From G965195345 sp965277775 (GTDB taxonomy: Bacteria > Pseudomonadota > Gammaproteobacteria > CAKMZV01): DNA of 64,000 bases. Below, one piece after another: positions 27,012-35,336 of the stretch; positions within the stretch are counted from its first letter, which is position 1; each line of letters begins with the position of its first letter. The notes beneath the pieces are model-generated. The model worked only from the letters and a program-made list of their open reading frames with translations. It made no database searches and was not told where the DNA came from. The translations under genes and the position numbers were made by a program. The DNA lies in contig OZ255843.1 in assembly GCA_965277775.1 (NCBI GenBank), positions 1,488,001-1,552,000 of the forward strand, written 5' to 3'.

Positions 27012-27833
27012 ATGCTCAACTATCCATATCCCGATCCAGTGGCCTTGGATTTGGGGGCAGTGGCTATCCACTGGTACGGTTTAATGTATGTGGCGGCTTG
27101 TTTGATGGGATGGTGGGTCGCCCGTTTGCAGAGCAAATGGAAGACTAACCGCTGGACTGTCGCCATGACAGACGATGTGGTAATGTATATGGCGCTCGGC
27201 ATCGTTCTGGGCGGCCGATTTGGTTATATGTTATTTTATAACTTCGGCTATTACCTTTCCAATCCATTGGCCGTTTTACGGGTTTGGGAAGGGGGCATGT
27301 CTTTTCATGGCGGGATGTTGGGCGTATTTTTCGCCCTGATATTCTTTGCTCGCAAATATAATTTTTCCTATTTTGAAGTTACCGATTTCATTGCCTTGTG
27401 CGTGCCCTTAGGGTTAGGTGCAGGGCGACTGGGTAATTTTATCAACAATGAGCTATGGGGCAAGATTGCACCACAAGATTCGTTATTCGGCATGGTGCTG
27501 TTTGATGAATTAGGTCAGAAAGTCGTGCGTTACCCAACACAATTGCTGCAATTATTTTTGGAAGGCATTGTGTTTTTTGTGCTGTTGTGGGTTTTGGCAA
27601 AAAGAAATTTTCCACGCATGGTCATTAGTGGTTATTTTCTGATCCTCTATGCCATCTTACGTTCTATTTCAGAATTTTGGCGGGTCCCCGACGCGCACAT
27701 TGGCTACCTTTATGGCGAGTGGTTAACCATGGGTCACATCTTATCGGCACCGATGTTTTTATTGGGTGTGTTTTTAATTATTATGGCTTATCAAAATCCA
27801 GTGTATCATTTAAAACCAAAGCTTAGGAAATAA
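27012..27833 (+). CDS. lgt: Prolipoprotein diacylglyceryl transferase
   Basis: Inner-membrane enzyme that moves diacylglycerol from phosphatidylglycerol to the lipobox cysteine of prolipoproteins. 273 residues with about seven hydrophobic segments. The signature GRLGNFINNELWG, the preceding GGMSFHGGMLG (containing the essential His region) and the C-terminal SEFWRVPDAHIGY are present. The start codon touches the pnp stop, implying coupling, and thyA follows after 4 bases: pnp-lgt-thyA-folA look like one transcription unit. Confidence 0.97.
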   Translation: MLNYPYPDPVALDLGAVAIHWYGLMYVAACLMGWWVARLQSKWKTNRWTVAMTDDVVMYMALGIVLGGRFGYMLFYNFGYYLSNPLAVLRVWEGGMSFHGGMLGVFFALIFFARKYNFSYFEVTDFIALCVPLGLGAGRLGNFINNELWGKIAPQDSLFGMVLFDELGQKVVRYPTQLLQLFLEGIVFFVLLWVLAKRNFPRMVISGYFLILYAILRSISEFWRVPDAHIGYLYGEWLTMGHILSAPMFLLGVFLIIMAYQNPVYHLKPKLRK

Positions 27834-27837
27834 CGTC

Positions 27838-28632
27838 ATGCAAGTGTATTTTCAATTACTGCAGCATATTTTAGCCAATGGTGTTGAAAAATCCGACCGA
27901 ACTGGAACCGATACAAAATCTGTTTTTGGTTATCAAATGCGCATAGATATTGAACACCAATTCCCTTTATTGACCACCAAGAAATTACACCTAAAGTCGA
28001 TTATTCACGAGTTGTTATGGTTTATTAAAGGCGATACCAACATCAAATATTTGAATGATAATGGCGTTCGCATCTGGGACGAATGGGCAGATAAAGAAGG
28101 CCATTTGGGCCCGGTTTATGGTCAACAATGGCGGAGCTGGCGCAAGCACGATGGCGATACGGTTGATCAGTTGAAAACGATCATTGAGCAAATTAAAAAT
28201 CAACCCGATTCACGGCGCTTGGTTTTGTCGGCTTGGAATGTGGGAGAATTAGAATTCATGGCTTTGGCGCCGTGTCATTGTTTGTTCCAATTTTATGTTC
28301 ACGATGGACAACTCAGCTGTCAATTATATCAACGCTCGGCCGATGTGTTTTTGGGGGTACCCTTCAACATTGCCAGTTATGCTTTATTGACGATGATGGT
28401 GGCTCAAGTCTGTGGCTTGAGGGCCAAAGAATTGATTTGGACAGGGGGCGATGTGCATCTTTATAACAACCACCTTGAACAAGCACAATTGCAATTGCAA
28501 AGAACGCCATACCCTCTACCAAAAATGGTTTTGAATCCCAAGGTGACCGAAATTGAAGCTTTTACGTTCGATGATTTTGATTTGCAAAATTATCAAGCAC
28601 ACCCACATATTTCAGCACCAGTTGCTGTCTAA
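27838..28632 (+). CDS. thyA: Thymidylate synthase
   Basis: Makes dTMP from dUMP with methylene-tetrahydrofolate, yielding dihydrofolate that FolA (next gene) recycles. 264 residues, the E. coli length. The catalytic Cys lies in LAPCHCLFQFYV, with DRTGTDTKSVFG near the N-terminus, RRLVLSAWNVGEL, and QLYQRSADVFLGVPFNIASYALL. All are intact. Located 4 bases after lgt, as in many gammaproteobacteria. Confidence 0.98.
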   Translation: MQVYFQLLQHILANGVEKSDRTGTDTKSVFGYQMRIDIEHQFPLLTTKKLHLKSIIHELLWFIKGDTNIKYLNDNGVRIWDEWADKEGHLGPVYGQQWRSWRKHDGDTVDQLKTIIEQIKNQPDSRRLVLSAWNVGELEFMALAPCHCLFQFYVHDGQLSCQLYQRSADVFLGVPFNIASYALLTMMVAQVCGLRAKELIWTGGDVHLYNNHLEQAQLQLQRTPYPLPKMVLNPKVTEIEAFTFDDFDLQNYQAHPHISAPVAV

Positions 28633-28644
28633 GGTCAATAGTAG

Positions 28645-29133
28645 ATGCTAGCGCTCATCGTTGCTGTTGCGCAAAATCGGGTGATCGGTCAGGGCGACAG
28701 CCTACCGTGGCATTTGCCCAAAGATTTGGCTTTTTTCAAAGAACATACGCTGAATAAGATGGTGGTCATGGGGCGTAAGACATGGCAAACCTTACCGATT
28801 AAACCCCTGCCCAAAAGGCAAAATGCGGTGCTCAGTCATCAAAAATTGACCTTGCCTGATGAGGTCATTCAATTCTCGAATGTTGCAAGCATTCTCAGCC
28901 ATGCACGAACCAATGATGTCATGGTGATTGGTGGCGGTCAGCTGTATGAGTCGACCTTGGCTTATGCTGAAAAGTTGTACATCACTCGAGTAGAAGACGA
29001 ATTTTCTGGTGATGTGTTTTTCCCAGAGTTGGATTTGACAGATTGGGACAAAATATTCACTCAGAAAAATCTGCCAGACGAACGGCATTTGTGCCCATTT
29101 ACCTTTGAAATATATCAGCGAACATTGGGTTGA
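28645..29133 (+). CDS. folA: Dihydrofolate reductase
   Basis: NADPH-dependent reduction of dihydrofolate to tetrahydrofolate; the target of trimethoprim. 162 residues. The N-terminus LALIVAVAQNRVIGQGDSLPWHLPKDLAFF carries the substrate loop (shown here as seen; key residues are the W-H-L-P and acidic D), followed by VVMGRKTWQTLP and VMVIGGGQLYESTL for NADPH binding. It pairs functionally with thyA 12 bases upstream. No sign of a resistant acquired type; the size and motifs are those of a chromosomal enzyme. Confidence 0.96.
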   Translation: MLALIVAVAQNRVIGQGDSLPWHLPKDLAFFKEHTLNKMVVMGRKTWQTLPIKPLPKRQNAVLSHQKLTLPDEVIQFSNVASILSHARTNDVMVIGGGQLYESTLAYAEKLYITRVEDEFSGDVFFPELDLTDWDKIFTQKNLPDERHLCPFTFEIYQRTLG

Positions 29134-29162
29134 TCGTAGAGATCTGACGGGTACAAATTCTG

Positions 29163-29188
29163 GGTTTAAGGGCGTGAAATCTTAAACC
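29163..29188 (+). terminator. Weak terminator-like hairpin after folA
   Basis: GGTTTAAG (29163-29170) pairs with CTTAAACC (29181-29188) around a 10-base loop. It is not followed by a clean T-run, so termination may be inefficient or Rho-dependent. It separates the folA operon from the downstream gene's own promoter. Confidence 0.4.
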
Positions 29189-29238
29189 AATGTTTGCTTG
29201 GCGGCGCTGAGAGGGCTTCAAAAAACATACGATTTGCG

Positions 29239-29244
29239 TATAAT
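29239..29244 (+). promoter_or_regulatory. -10 element (TATAAT) upstream of the carboxyltransferase gene
   Basis: A perfect TATAAT lies 28 bases before the ATG at 29273. The -35 position (around 29216-29221, CTTCAA) matches poorly. Its location supports the ATG at 29273 as the true start, because an earlier in-frame start would lie upstream of the promoter. Confidence 0.45.
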
Positions 29245-29272
29245 GGCAGGTTCGTTTACTAGGCGAAAAATT

Positions 29273-31333
29273 ATGTATTTACAAAAATCTGACCAAAAGT
29301 CGGAACATAAAACCAAGATCAAGTGGTTACTCAGAGATTCCCAGCAATCCACCCTCACTGACAGTCAGTGGGTGATGTCTGGAACAAAGCTCATTCCTTT
29401 GATGCAAGCGGCGGTCCAAGCCGACATTCCTGCCATTGAAATTGGCGGTGGACGGTTTTGGGAAATTGCCCAATTAGCAGGTCAAAATCCCTTTAGACTG
29501 ATTTATAAAATCAGAGAAGTTATTGAGGAACTCGACAAACGCGAGCAACCCATGGAATTGTCTGTGCTTATGCGCGGCTCCAATGGCATGGGATTCGATC
29601 ATGTCGATACCTCTGTGCAAGAGGCTCTGGTTAGACAACATGCGGCGGCAGGCATCAAAATATTTCGGATATTTGACGCGCTCAATGACATTGAGAACAT
29701 CAATTGCTTTAATGTTGAAGGCGTGCACATGCAAGGGGCGCTCGCTTACACAATGGATGGCGCCTTAGAATCGGAAGCCGATCGAATTTATACCACTGAG
29801 TATTATGTCAATTATGCTCAGAAACTCGTTGAAAAAGGCTTCCAGTCTTTGTGTATCAAAGATATGGCAGGTCAATTATCTGCTGAAAATGCCGTCGATC
29901 TCATTCGTCAACTGCGCAAAAAAATCCCCGATCATCCCATTACCTTACACATTCACTCCACCATTCACGACCAGTCGTTAAACACCATTGAAGCGGCCAT
30001 AGAAGAAGGCATAGATGGCATAGAATTGGCACTACCGCCGTTGCACAGTGGGGCCGCGCACCATGATATGAGCTTGTTTTGCGATCACCCCAAAGTTAAA
30101 AAATTACAAAAAGAAGGCTTGGACCTATTAAAGGAAAATCTATACGAATTGTTTGGCGCGTTTCAGCGCATCGATGTGCAGATTGACGCGGATATTAGAG
30201 AGCGTTTTGGTCGTGCAGGGGTCCCAGGTGGCGCCATTCCTTCGGTGGTGGCAATGCTTGAAGCACAATTTAAAAAAGATTTTGATGAAGCTGAAAGCGC
30301 CGAACAATTCAAGTTCTTGGATAAATATTTACAATTTGTCGCCAGGGTTCGTAAAGATGCAGGCAATCCCTCATTGGTGACGCCTTCGGCTGATATTGTT
30401 TGTCGGCAAGCGGTTTTTTCATTCAGAGCAAGCCCTGATTCGAATTCTCCCGATGAACTCACCATTGCACAAATGTACACCAATATGACCCCAGATTTCG
30501 CCAAATTGGTATTGGGTCATTTTGGTTTTGTCCATTGTTATGGCGATTCGGAAAACAGTAATCGTATCAGTCGCCCCAAAGCAGAGCTGATTGAACTGGC
30601 CTGCACTAAGCATTTTGACCAAAAAATGACTAACTTGTGGGGAGAGACTGACGCACAGAACACACATACCACTACTCGGTCAAAGAAAAAATTCATTGAT
30701 TATCTTTTGGAAGTCGAAGCATTCATCTACAGATTAGGGGATAGCATCGCCAAAAACACTGGCAGAAATATGGCCCAGTACATTGCTGAAAACATCGTAT
30801 TTCGATTTGCTGAAAAGGAACAAGTCGCCTTGTTTTTAGCCATGCCGCCAAAGGGGAAATCGACGGATTTTATTTGGTGGGAATTGGTGCTGGGTGATTT
30901 TAAAAGAGCGAGCGATAAAGGCATGGTGGATTATCTTAGCGTCGAAGAATGTTGTGAGCTATTGGAGACCATGTTTGGCAATCAATGTTTGCCCTATGCT
31001 TGGCAGTCTAAATCGTCGGATTTGTACAGTTTGTCATCGGCCATGCCAACCATCACCAGTAAATTTTACAAACACATCAAATTGATTGACGAGCAATTAG
31101 AGCAGGCGCACGCTGAATATGCTGCCATGGAGAAACAAAACTGGATGACCCGCACGCCCATACATAAGGCGAAAATGTATAGATTGCAGGCTGAGCGCGA
31201 TAGTGTCGTGCGCCAAATTGAGTTTTGCCATAGCATCCATGGAGATAAAACCTTGGCAGAAAACCCCCAAGCCCAAATGCTATTGGATTCGCTGATTTAT
31301 CCAGTGGTATGGAGCCAAATCAGTGATGCATAA
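29273..31333 (+). CDS. Orphan carboxyltransferase of the pyruvate carboxylase / oxaloacetate decarboxylase type
   Basis: 686 residues from the ATG at 29273 (MYLQKSDQKS). The TIM-barrel carboxyltransferase core is recognisable: LLRDSQQS with metal-ligand D22, FRIFDALND, CIKDMAG with K196 in the place of the carbamylated lysine, and LHIHST with the H226-x-H228 metal pair. GRAGVPGGAIPS matches the PYC_OADA domain. The rest, to the C-terminus, is helical. There is no biotinyl domain (no MKM-type motif) and no biotin carboxylase gene nearby, so the protein cannot act alone as a biotin carboxylase. It may borrow a carrier encoded elsewhere, or have another acyl-transfer or lyase function. The substrate is unknown. 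Confidence 0.75.
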   Translation: MYLQKSDQKSEHKTKIKWLLRDSQQSTLTDSQWVMSGTKLIPLMQAAVQADIPAIEIGGGRFWEIAQLAGQNPFRLIYKIREVIEELDKREQPMELSVLMRGSNGMGFDHVDTSVQEALVRQHAAAGIKIFRIFDALNDIENINCFNVEGVHMQGALAYTMDGALESEADRIYTTEYYVNYAQKLVEKGFQSLCIKDMAGQLSAENAVDLIRQLRKKIPDHPITLHIHSTIHDQSLNTIEAAIEEGIDGIELALPPLHSGAAHHDMSLFCDHPKVKKLQKEGLDLLKENLYELFGAFQRIDVQIDADIRERFGRAGVPGGAIPSVVAMLEAQFKKDFDEAESAEQFKFLDKYLQFVARVRKDAGNPSLVTPSADIVCRQAVFSFRASPDSNSPDELTIAQMYTNMTPDFAKLVLGHFGFVHCYGDSENSNRISRPKAELIELACTKHFDQKMTNLWGETDAQNTHTTTRSKKKFIDYLLEVEAFIYRLGDSIAKNTGRNMAQYIAENIVFRFAEKEQVALFLAMPPKGKSTDFIWWELVLGDFKRASDKGMVDYLSVEECCELLETMFGNQCLPYAWQSKSSDLYSLSSAMPTITSKFYKHIKLIDEQLEQAHAEYAAMEKQNWMTRTPIHKAKMYRLQAERDSVVRQIEFCHSIHGDKTLAENPQAQMLLDSLIYPVVWSQISDA

Positions 31334-31583
31334 ATCACTTCTGCTTTATGTTCTATCCCATTGGCGATTTATCCTTCATCTGATTTTTAAAACACGTTAT
31401 TTTGGCGTTAATAATCAATGGTGGAGCGCCCACCCTTCTGCCGTATCTTGGACTTGGCGCCAAAGACTTGTCGCCATCATCACAGTGACGCCCATCATCC
31501 AAAATATTCAAAGCATGCGGTTTCGTGCATTCGCCGGTTGGGTGCCACACAAAACGGCAGAGAAACTATTCAAATCGCATTGA
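31326..31583 (+). CDS. Hypothetical small protein overlapping the carboxyltransferase stop
   Basis: 85 codons from the ATG at 31326, which overlaps the upstream stop by 8 bases, so coupled translation is possible. The product starts MHKSLLLYVLSHWRFILHLI, a basic, hydrophobic and aromatic N-terminus, and is rich in Trp and Arg. I recognise no family. No separate Shine-Dalgarno is seen. It might be a real small membrane-associated protein or a chance frame. Confidence 0.35.
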   Translation: MHKSLLLYVLSHWRFILHLIFKTRYFGVNNQWWSAHPSAVSWTWRQRLVAIITVTPIIQNIQSMRFRAFAGWVPHKTAEKLFKSH

Positions 31584-31612
31584 GTCATCTCATTTGAAAG
31601 TCGGACTTAAAG

Positions 31613-31759
31613 ATGAATAAATCGCCTGACGAGCTTAAAGATGAAAAAGAAGACGAGGTCATAAAATCCTTTTCATTGCCACTGTGGGGCAAAATTGGCG
31701 CAATTATTCTCATTGTGGCAGCACTGATCTTTGAATTGACGCTGTGGTTGGGCGGCTGA
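31613..31759 (+). CDS. Hypothetical single-pass small membrane protein
   Basis: 48 codons: a charged N-terminus (MNKSPDELKDEKEDEVIKSF) followed by WGKIGAIILIVAALIFELTL, one clear membrane helix, and a WLGG end. The segregation of charge and hydrophobicity looks like a real small membrane protein. No strong Shine-Dalgarno. It ends just 7 bases before the DUF559 element, whose nuclease gene reads into its 3' part on the opposite strand. No family is recognised. Confidence 0.45.
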   Translation: MNKSPDELKDEKEDEVIKSFSLPLWGKIGAIILIVAALIFELTLWLGG

Positions 31760-32162
31760 TTTCACTATTCCCCTCCTTCGGAGGGGTGCCCGCTAGGGCG
31801 GGGTGGTCTCTTAGGTACTTTATGACACCCTCCATATTCTGAAAAACATCTTTAGCCAAAAGACGAATAACCTTCAAACCCAAGCTATTCAAAAAAGCAT
31901 CTCTTCTAACATCTTCATCCTGTTTCACATTATGAGAGTCCCCGTCAACCTCAATAACAAGGGATTTTTCAGGGCAGTAGAAATCAACAATATAATCACC
32001 GATGATCTTTTGGCGATCAAAATCAAGCCCATTCAGTTTTTTTGATTTCAGCTCATTCCACAGCAAGACCTCGTGGAGGATTCCTGCTTTGCGCAGTGCT
32101 CTGGCTTTATCTTTCAAAGCTGAGTTGTAAGGTAATTGTTTATAATTTTTTGTTATTCTCAT
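31710..32162 (-). CDS. DUF559 protein, Vsr/PD-(D/E)XK-like endonuclease fold
   Basis: 150 residues. The DUF559 domain spans about 1-118: FDRQKIIGDYIVDFYCP then VIEVDGDSH, giving the D60...E71-x-D73 arrangement and H77 typical of the very-short-patch-repair-like nuclease fold, and the trailing LGLKVIRLLAKDV. AAGGG lies about 8 bases before the ATG. Residues 119-132 (HPALAGTPPKEGN) are encoded by the left inverted end of the element, and the last 18 residues by host DNA outside it, so the gene has no stop codon of its own inside the element. DUF559 function is not established; its location suggests a role in mobilising or processing the hairpin ends (inference). Confidence 0.85.
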   Translation of the reverse strand: MRITKNYKQLPYNSALKDKARALRKAGILHEVLLWNELKSKKLNGLDFDRQKIIGDYIVDFYCPEKSLVIEVDGDSHNVKQDEDVRRDAFLNSLGLKVIRLLAKDVFQNMEGVIKYLRDHPALAGTPPKEGNSEISRPTTASIQRSVLPQ

Positions 32163-32230
32163 AGAATACCCTTAAATAGAAGAAACCACCCCGTCAGGCT
32201 TCGCCTGCCACCCCTCCGAAGAGGGGAATT
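31767..32230 (-). mobile_element. Full-length DUF559 palindromic element (464 bp)
   Basis: The left end, 31767-31807 (starts ATTCCCCTCC, ends GGGGTGGT), and the right end, 32185-32230 (starts ACCACCCC, ends GGGGAATT), are inverted relatives of each other. Each contains two hairpins: an outer CCCCTCC/GGAGGGG type, and an inner one that is GCCC-GCTA-GGGC on the left and CAGGC-TTC-GCCTG on the right. Between them is one gene, DUF559, on the minus strand. Five ~146-bp copies at 37674-38758 carry the same ends and inner borders but lack 317 bp, joined at AGGTA, which occurs at 31813-31817 and 32130-32134 here. The sizes and junction define this copy as the parent form. No target duplication was identified with confidence. 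Confidence 0.75.
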
Positions 32231-33280
32231 TAGCCTTTCATCCCCTTGAAAGGGGTAATCCATTTAAACATAGATCACCCTTAGAAAGAAGAACCACCCA
32301 GTGAGACTTTTAATCCCCCACTCCTCGGCCCCGTTAGAGCTGTTCATTGCCCTCCCTCGGAGGGGTGCCCGTTAGGGGTCTTCATTCCCCTCCTCTGGAG
32401 GGGTGCCCGTTAGGGCGGGGTGGTCTCCCGCTTTCACGGGAATGATGATGTGGGCAGGGTTGACGTGGGCTAATTCCCCTCCTTCGGAGGGGTGCCCGTT
32501 AGGGCGGGGTGGTCTCCCGCTTTCACGGGAATGATGATGTGGGCAGGGTTGACGTGAGCTAATTCCCCTCCTTCGGAGGGGTGCCCGTTAGGGCGGGGTG
32601 GTCTTTCGTTTTCGCGGGAATGACGAGATTGTTCGCTGAAAGACGGACTATATTCCCTCCCTTGGAAGGGAATTTAGCCTTTCATCCCCTTGAAAGCGGT
32701 AATCCATTTAAACATAGACCACCCTTAGAAAGAAGAACCACCCAGTGAGACTTTTAATCCCCCACTCCTCGACTTCGTTAGGGCTCTTCCCTTAAATAGA
32801 AGAAACCACCCCGTCAGGCTTCGCCTGCCACCCCTCCGAAGAGGGGAATTTAGCCTTTCATCCCCTTGAAAGCGATAATCCATTAAAACATAGACCACTC
32901 CTTAGAAAGAAGAACCACCCCGTCAGGCTTCGCCTGCCACCCCTCCGAAGAGGGGAATTTAGCCTTTCATCCCCTTGAAAGCGATAATCCATTAAAACAT
33001 AGACCACTCCTTAGAAAGAAGAACCACCCCGTCAGGCTTCGCCTGCCACCCCTCCGAAGAGGGGAATCTAGCCTTTCATCCCCTTGAAAGCGGTAATCCA
33101 TTTAAACATAGATCACCCTTAGAAAGAAGAACCACCCAGTGAGACTTTTAATCCCCCACTCCTCAGTCCCGTCAGTGCTCTTCCCTTATATAGAAGAAAC
33201 CACCCCGTCAGGCTTCGCCTGCCACCCCTCCGAAGGAGGGGAATTTAGCCCATCCGCTTTCGCGGAAATGACGATAAGGC
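31767..33280. repeat. Palindromic repeat array A
   Basis: About 1.5 kb made almost wholly of element ends. After the full-length DUF559 element come an 89-base tandem (GGGCGGGG at about 32413, 32502, 32591), where left ends are joined to CCGCTTTCACGGGAATGATG, and a 109-base tandem of right ends (GCCTGCCACCCC around 32823, 32932, 33041). Between units runs a second repeat family related to TTCATCCCCTTGAAAGCGGT. Both hairpins of the ends are kept with compensating changes. The stretch 32231-33307 has no gene. Confidence 0.9.
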
Positions 33281-33307
33281 AGGGTTTTAGTTTAGAGAAA
33301 AATGAGA

Positions 33308-33781
33308 TTAAGAACTGAACAAATCACCGCTGGGCAAAGGCACTTGTAGTACCTGGGCAAACAGTAGATAAAATGCGGTGACGATCACTATTCCAGAGAG
33401 AGAGTAGATGATCTTTCTGCGAAAAGTCCATTCATCATACATGGACAGCAGCATGAGTAAGCCGAATGTGATCAATCCTGCGAACACAAAACCAATAAAT
33501 GACATCAATAGTGTGGTGCAAAGCATCACGATAAATAAACCCATTCGCCTTGGTGTCGAACCGCTCACATTGGTGCTTTCCATATCCTCAGTCGTACTCG
33601 GTTTAATAAACTGCATAAGGATAAACAGCACACAAAGTAAAAACATGGTGATGGCTATGGCACGCGGGAAAACGTAAGAGTCCGAATCAACCATGTCCAA
33701 GGTGTCAATGTACGACAAAACACTGACCAGCGTGAGAATGAGTGCTACGATGATGCCTAATTTATCTCTTTGAGTGTTCAT
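33308..33781 (-). CDS. tctB: Tripartite tricarboxylate transporter, small membrane subunit (TctB)
   Basis: 157 residues from the ATG at 33781 (MNTQRDKLGIIVALIL), which overlaps the tctA stop by 4 bases; a longer upstream reading would run deep inside tctA. Four hydrophobic segments fit the TctB family, the small inner-membrane partner of TctA in TTT transporters. VDSDSYVFPRAIAI near the N-terminus is typical. The last gene of the operon, it ends 28 bases from repeat array A. The order A then B is reversed from the commoner tctCBA. Confidence 0.88.
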   Translation of the reverse strand: MNTQRDKLGIIVALILTLVSVLSYIDTLDMVDSDSYVFPRAIAITMFLLCVLFILMQFIKPSTTEDMESTNVSGSTPRRMGLFIVMLCTTLLMSFIGFVFAGLITFGLLMLLSMYDEWTFRRKIIYSLSGIVIVTAFYLLFAQVLQVPLPSGDLFSS

Positions 33782-35274
33782 GATTTTCTTGCTTTTAGGC
33801 GAACCCACATTTTTCGGAATAGTGGGGTAAATAAGGTCAGTACGATGGCGAAAATAATGACGACACTGATGGGTCGAGCAAAAAACATGCCCGTTAAATC
33901 TTGAACCGCATTGCCGATAGTCCATGCTTGTATAAACCCCTGTTCGGCTATTCTTCCGAGAATGAGACCGAGAACGATTGGCGATGGCGAAAAACCCGCT
34001 CGTTTGAGTAGCCAAGCTACGCCGCCCAAAACAATCATGATAATGACATCAGAAATGTTATTGCGTATGGCATACGTCCCAATGATGGTTAAAAAGGCCA
34101 CCGTCGGTATGAGAAGTGCTTTGGGCACAGTGATAATGGTTTTATAGGCGTAGCGTCCAATGACCAAACCCACTGGTAACATGAGAATGGTCGCCAAAAA
34201 CAGTCCAAAAATAAAGGTGTAAATTATCGAGCCTTCATTGGTAAATAGATTAGGACCAGTACGCACTCCTTGCACTAATAATGCGCCGAGAATCACAGCA
34301 TCGGGTGGTGTGCCGGGAATACCGAGAACCAATGTGGGTATAAATCCACCACCGACTGTGGCATTATTTGCTGATTCAGTGGCGATAACGCCTTCGGGCT
34401 CACCTTTGCCAAAATTCTCTTTATTTTTAGAGCTTCTTCGTGCTTCGGCGTACGAAACGAGCCCAGCGATTGAGCCACCAGCACCCGGCAATATGCCCAC
34501 CAGAGTACCAATCACGGAGCTTCGAATCAAATTTATTTTATTTTTAAATGCAATGCTCAAAGATTCAATAAATCGAAAGCCTTTGATTTGTTGATTCACT
34601 TCTAAATGTTTGTCTGAAGTCGCAATGAGGTCGATTAGTACGGGGATGCAGTATAAACCGATAAGAGCCGATACGATTTCGATCCCGCCTAAAAGGGTTT
34701 CCGTGCCAAAAGTAAAGCGGACGTCTGCGCTAATTTCAGCGATGCCAATCATTGAAAGCAGTAACCCCAAACAAGCACCGATGAGACCTTTGAATAAGTT
34801 CCCTTCAGAGAGGGCGGAAATAAGCGTTAGCCCAAACATAGATAGCCAAAAATATTCCACAGGTCCAAATGATAGGGCAACATCAGCCAACGGAGGCGCA
34901 AATACCAATAGGAAAATAGCCCCAACCAATCCACCTACCACAGATGAAATACACGCCAAGGTAATCGCTAAGTCACCGTGCCCTTTTTTAGCCAAAGGAT
35001 AGCCATCAAAGGTCGTCGCAATAGCTGAGGGTGTGCCGGGTGTGTTGAGTAAGATCGCGGAATACGCGCCACCATAGATCGCACCTGTGTAAATAGCACC
35101 CATTAAGATGAGCGCGCTTTCTGGGGGTAAAGAAAATGTAATCGGCACCAAAATTGCCACGGCCATTGTTGCCGTTAAGCCAGGTAAAGAACCAATTATG
35201 GTGCCAGCAATAACGCCTAACAAGGCAAATAAAAGATTGGCGGGTGTGAACGCTTGTAAGAAAAAGTCAATCAT
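33778..35274 (-). CDS. tctA: Tripartite tricarboxylate transporter, large membrane subunit (TctA)
   Basis: 498 residues, about eleven or twelve membrane segments. The duplicated TctA signature is visible: GTIIGSLPGLTATMAVAILV and YSAILLNTPGTPSAIATTFDGYPLA in the first half, GILPGAGGSIAGLVSYAEAR and VLGIPGTPPDAVILGALLVQ in the second. It forms the permease pore together with TctB and is driven by the ion gradient, with substrate delivered by the TctC binding protein. Separated from the dehydrogenase gene by 62 bases. Confidence 0.96.
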   Translation of the reverse strand: MIDFFLQAFTPANLLFALLGVIAGTIIGSLPGLTATMAVAILVPITFSLPPESALILMGAIYTGAIYGGAYSAILLNTPGTPSAIATTFDGYPLAKKGHGDLAITLACISSVVGGLVGAIFLLVFAPPLADVALSFGPVEYFWLSMFGLTLISALSEGNLFKGLIGACLGLLLSMIGIAEISADVRFTFGTETLLGGIEIVSALIGLYCIPVLIDLIATSDKHLEVNQQIKGFRFIESLSIAFKNKINLIRSSVIGTLVGILPGAGGSIAGLVSYAEARRSSKNKENFGKGEPEGVIATESANNATVGGGFIPTLVLGIPGTPPDAVILGALLVQGVRTGPNLFTNEGSIIYTFIFGLFLATILMLPVGLVIGRYAYKTIITVPKALLIPTVAFLTIIGTYAIRNNISDVIIMIVLGGVAWLLKRAGFSPSPIVLGLILGRIAEQGFIQAWTIGNAVQDLTGMFFARPISVVIIFAIVLTLFTPLFRKMWVRLKARKS

Positions 35275-35336
35275 TTAACGACATTTATAAATTTAGGGCT
35301 TGTTTGCCAATGGCCAATCATGAGTTTGTATTCGTG

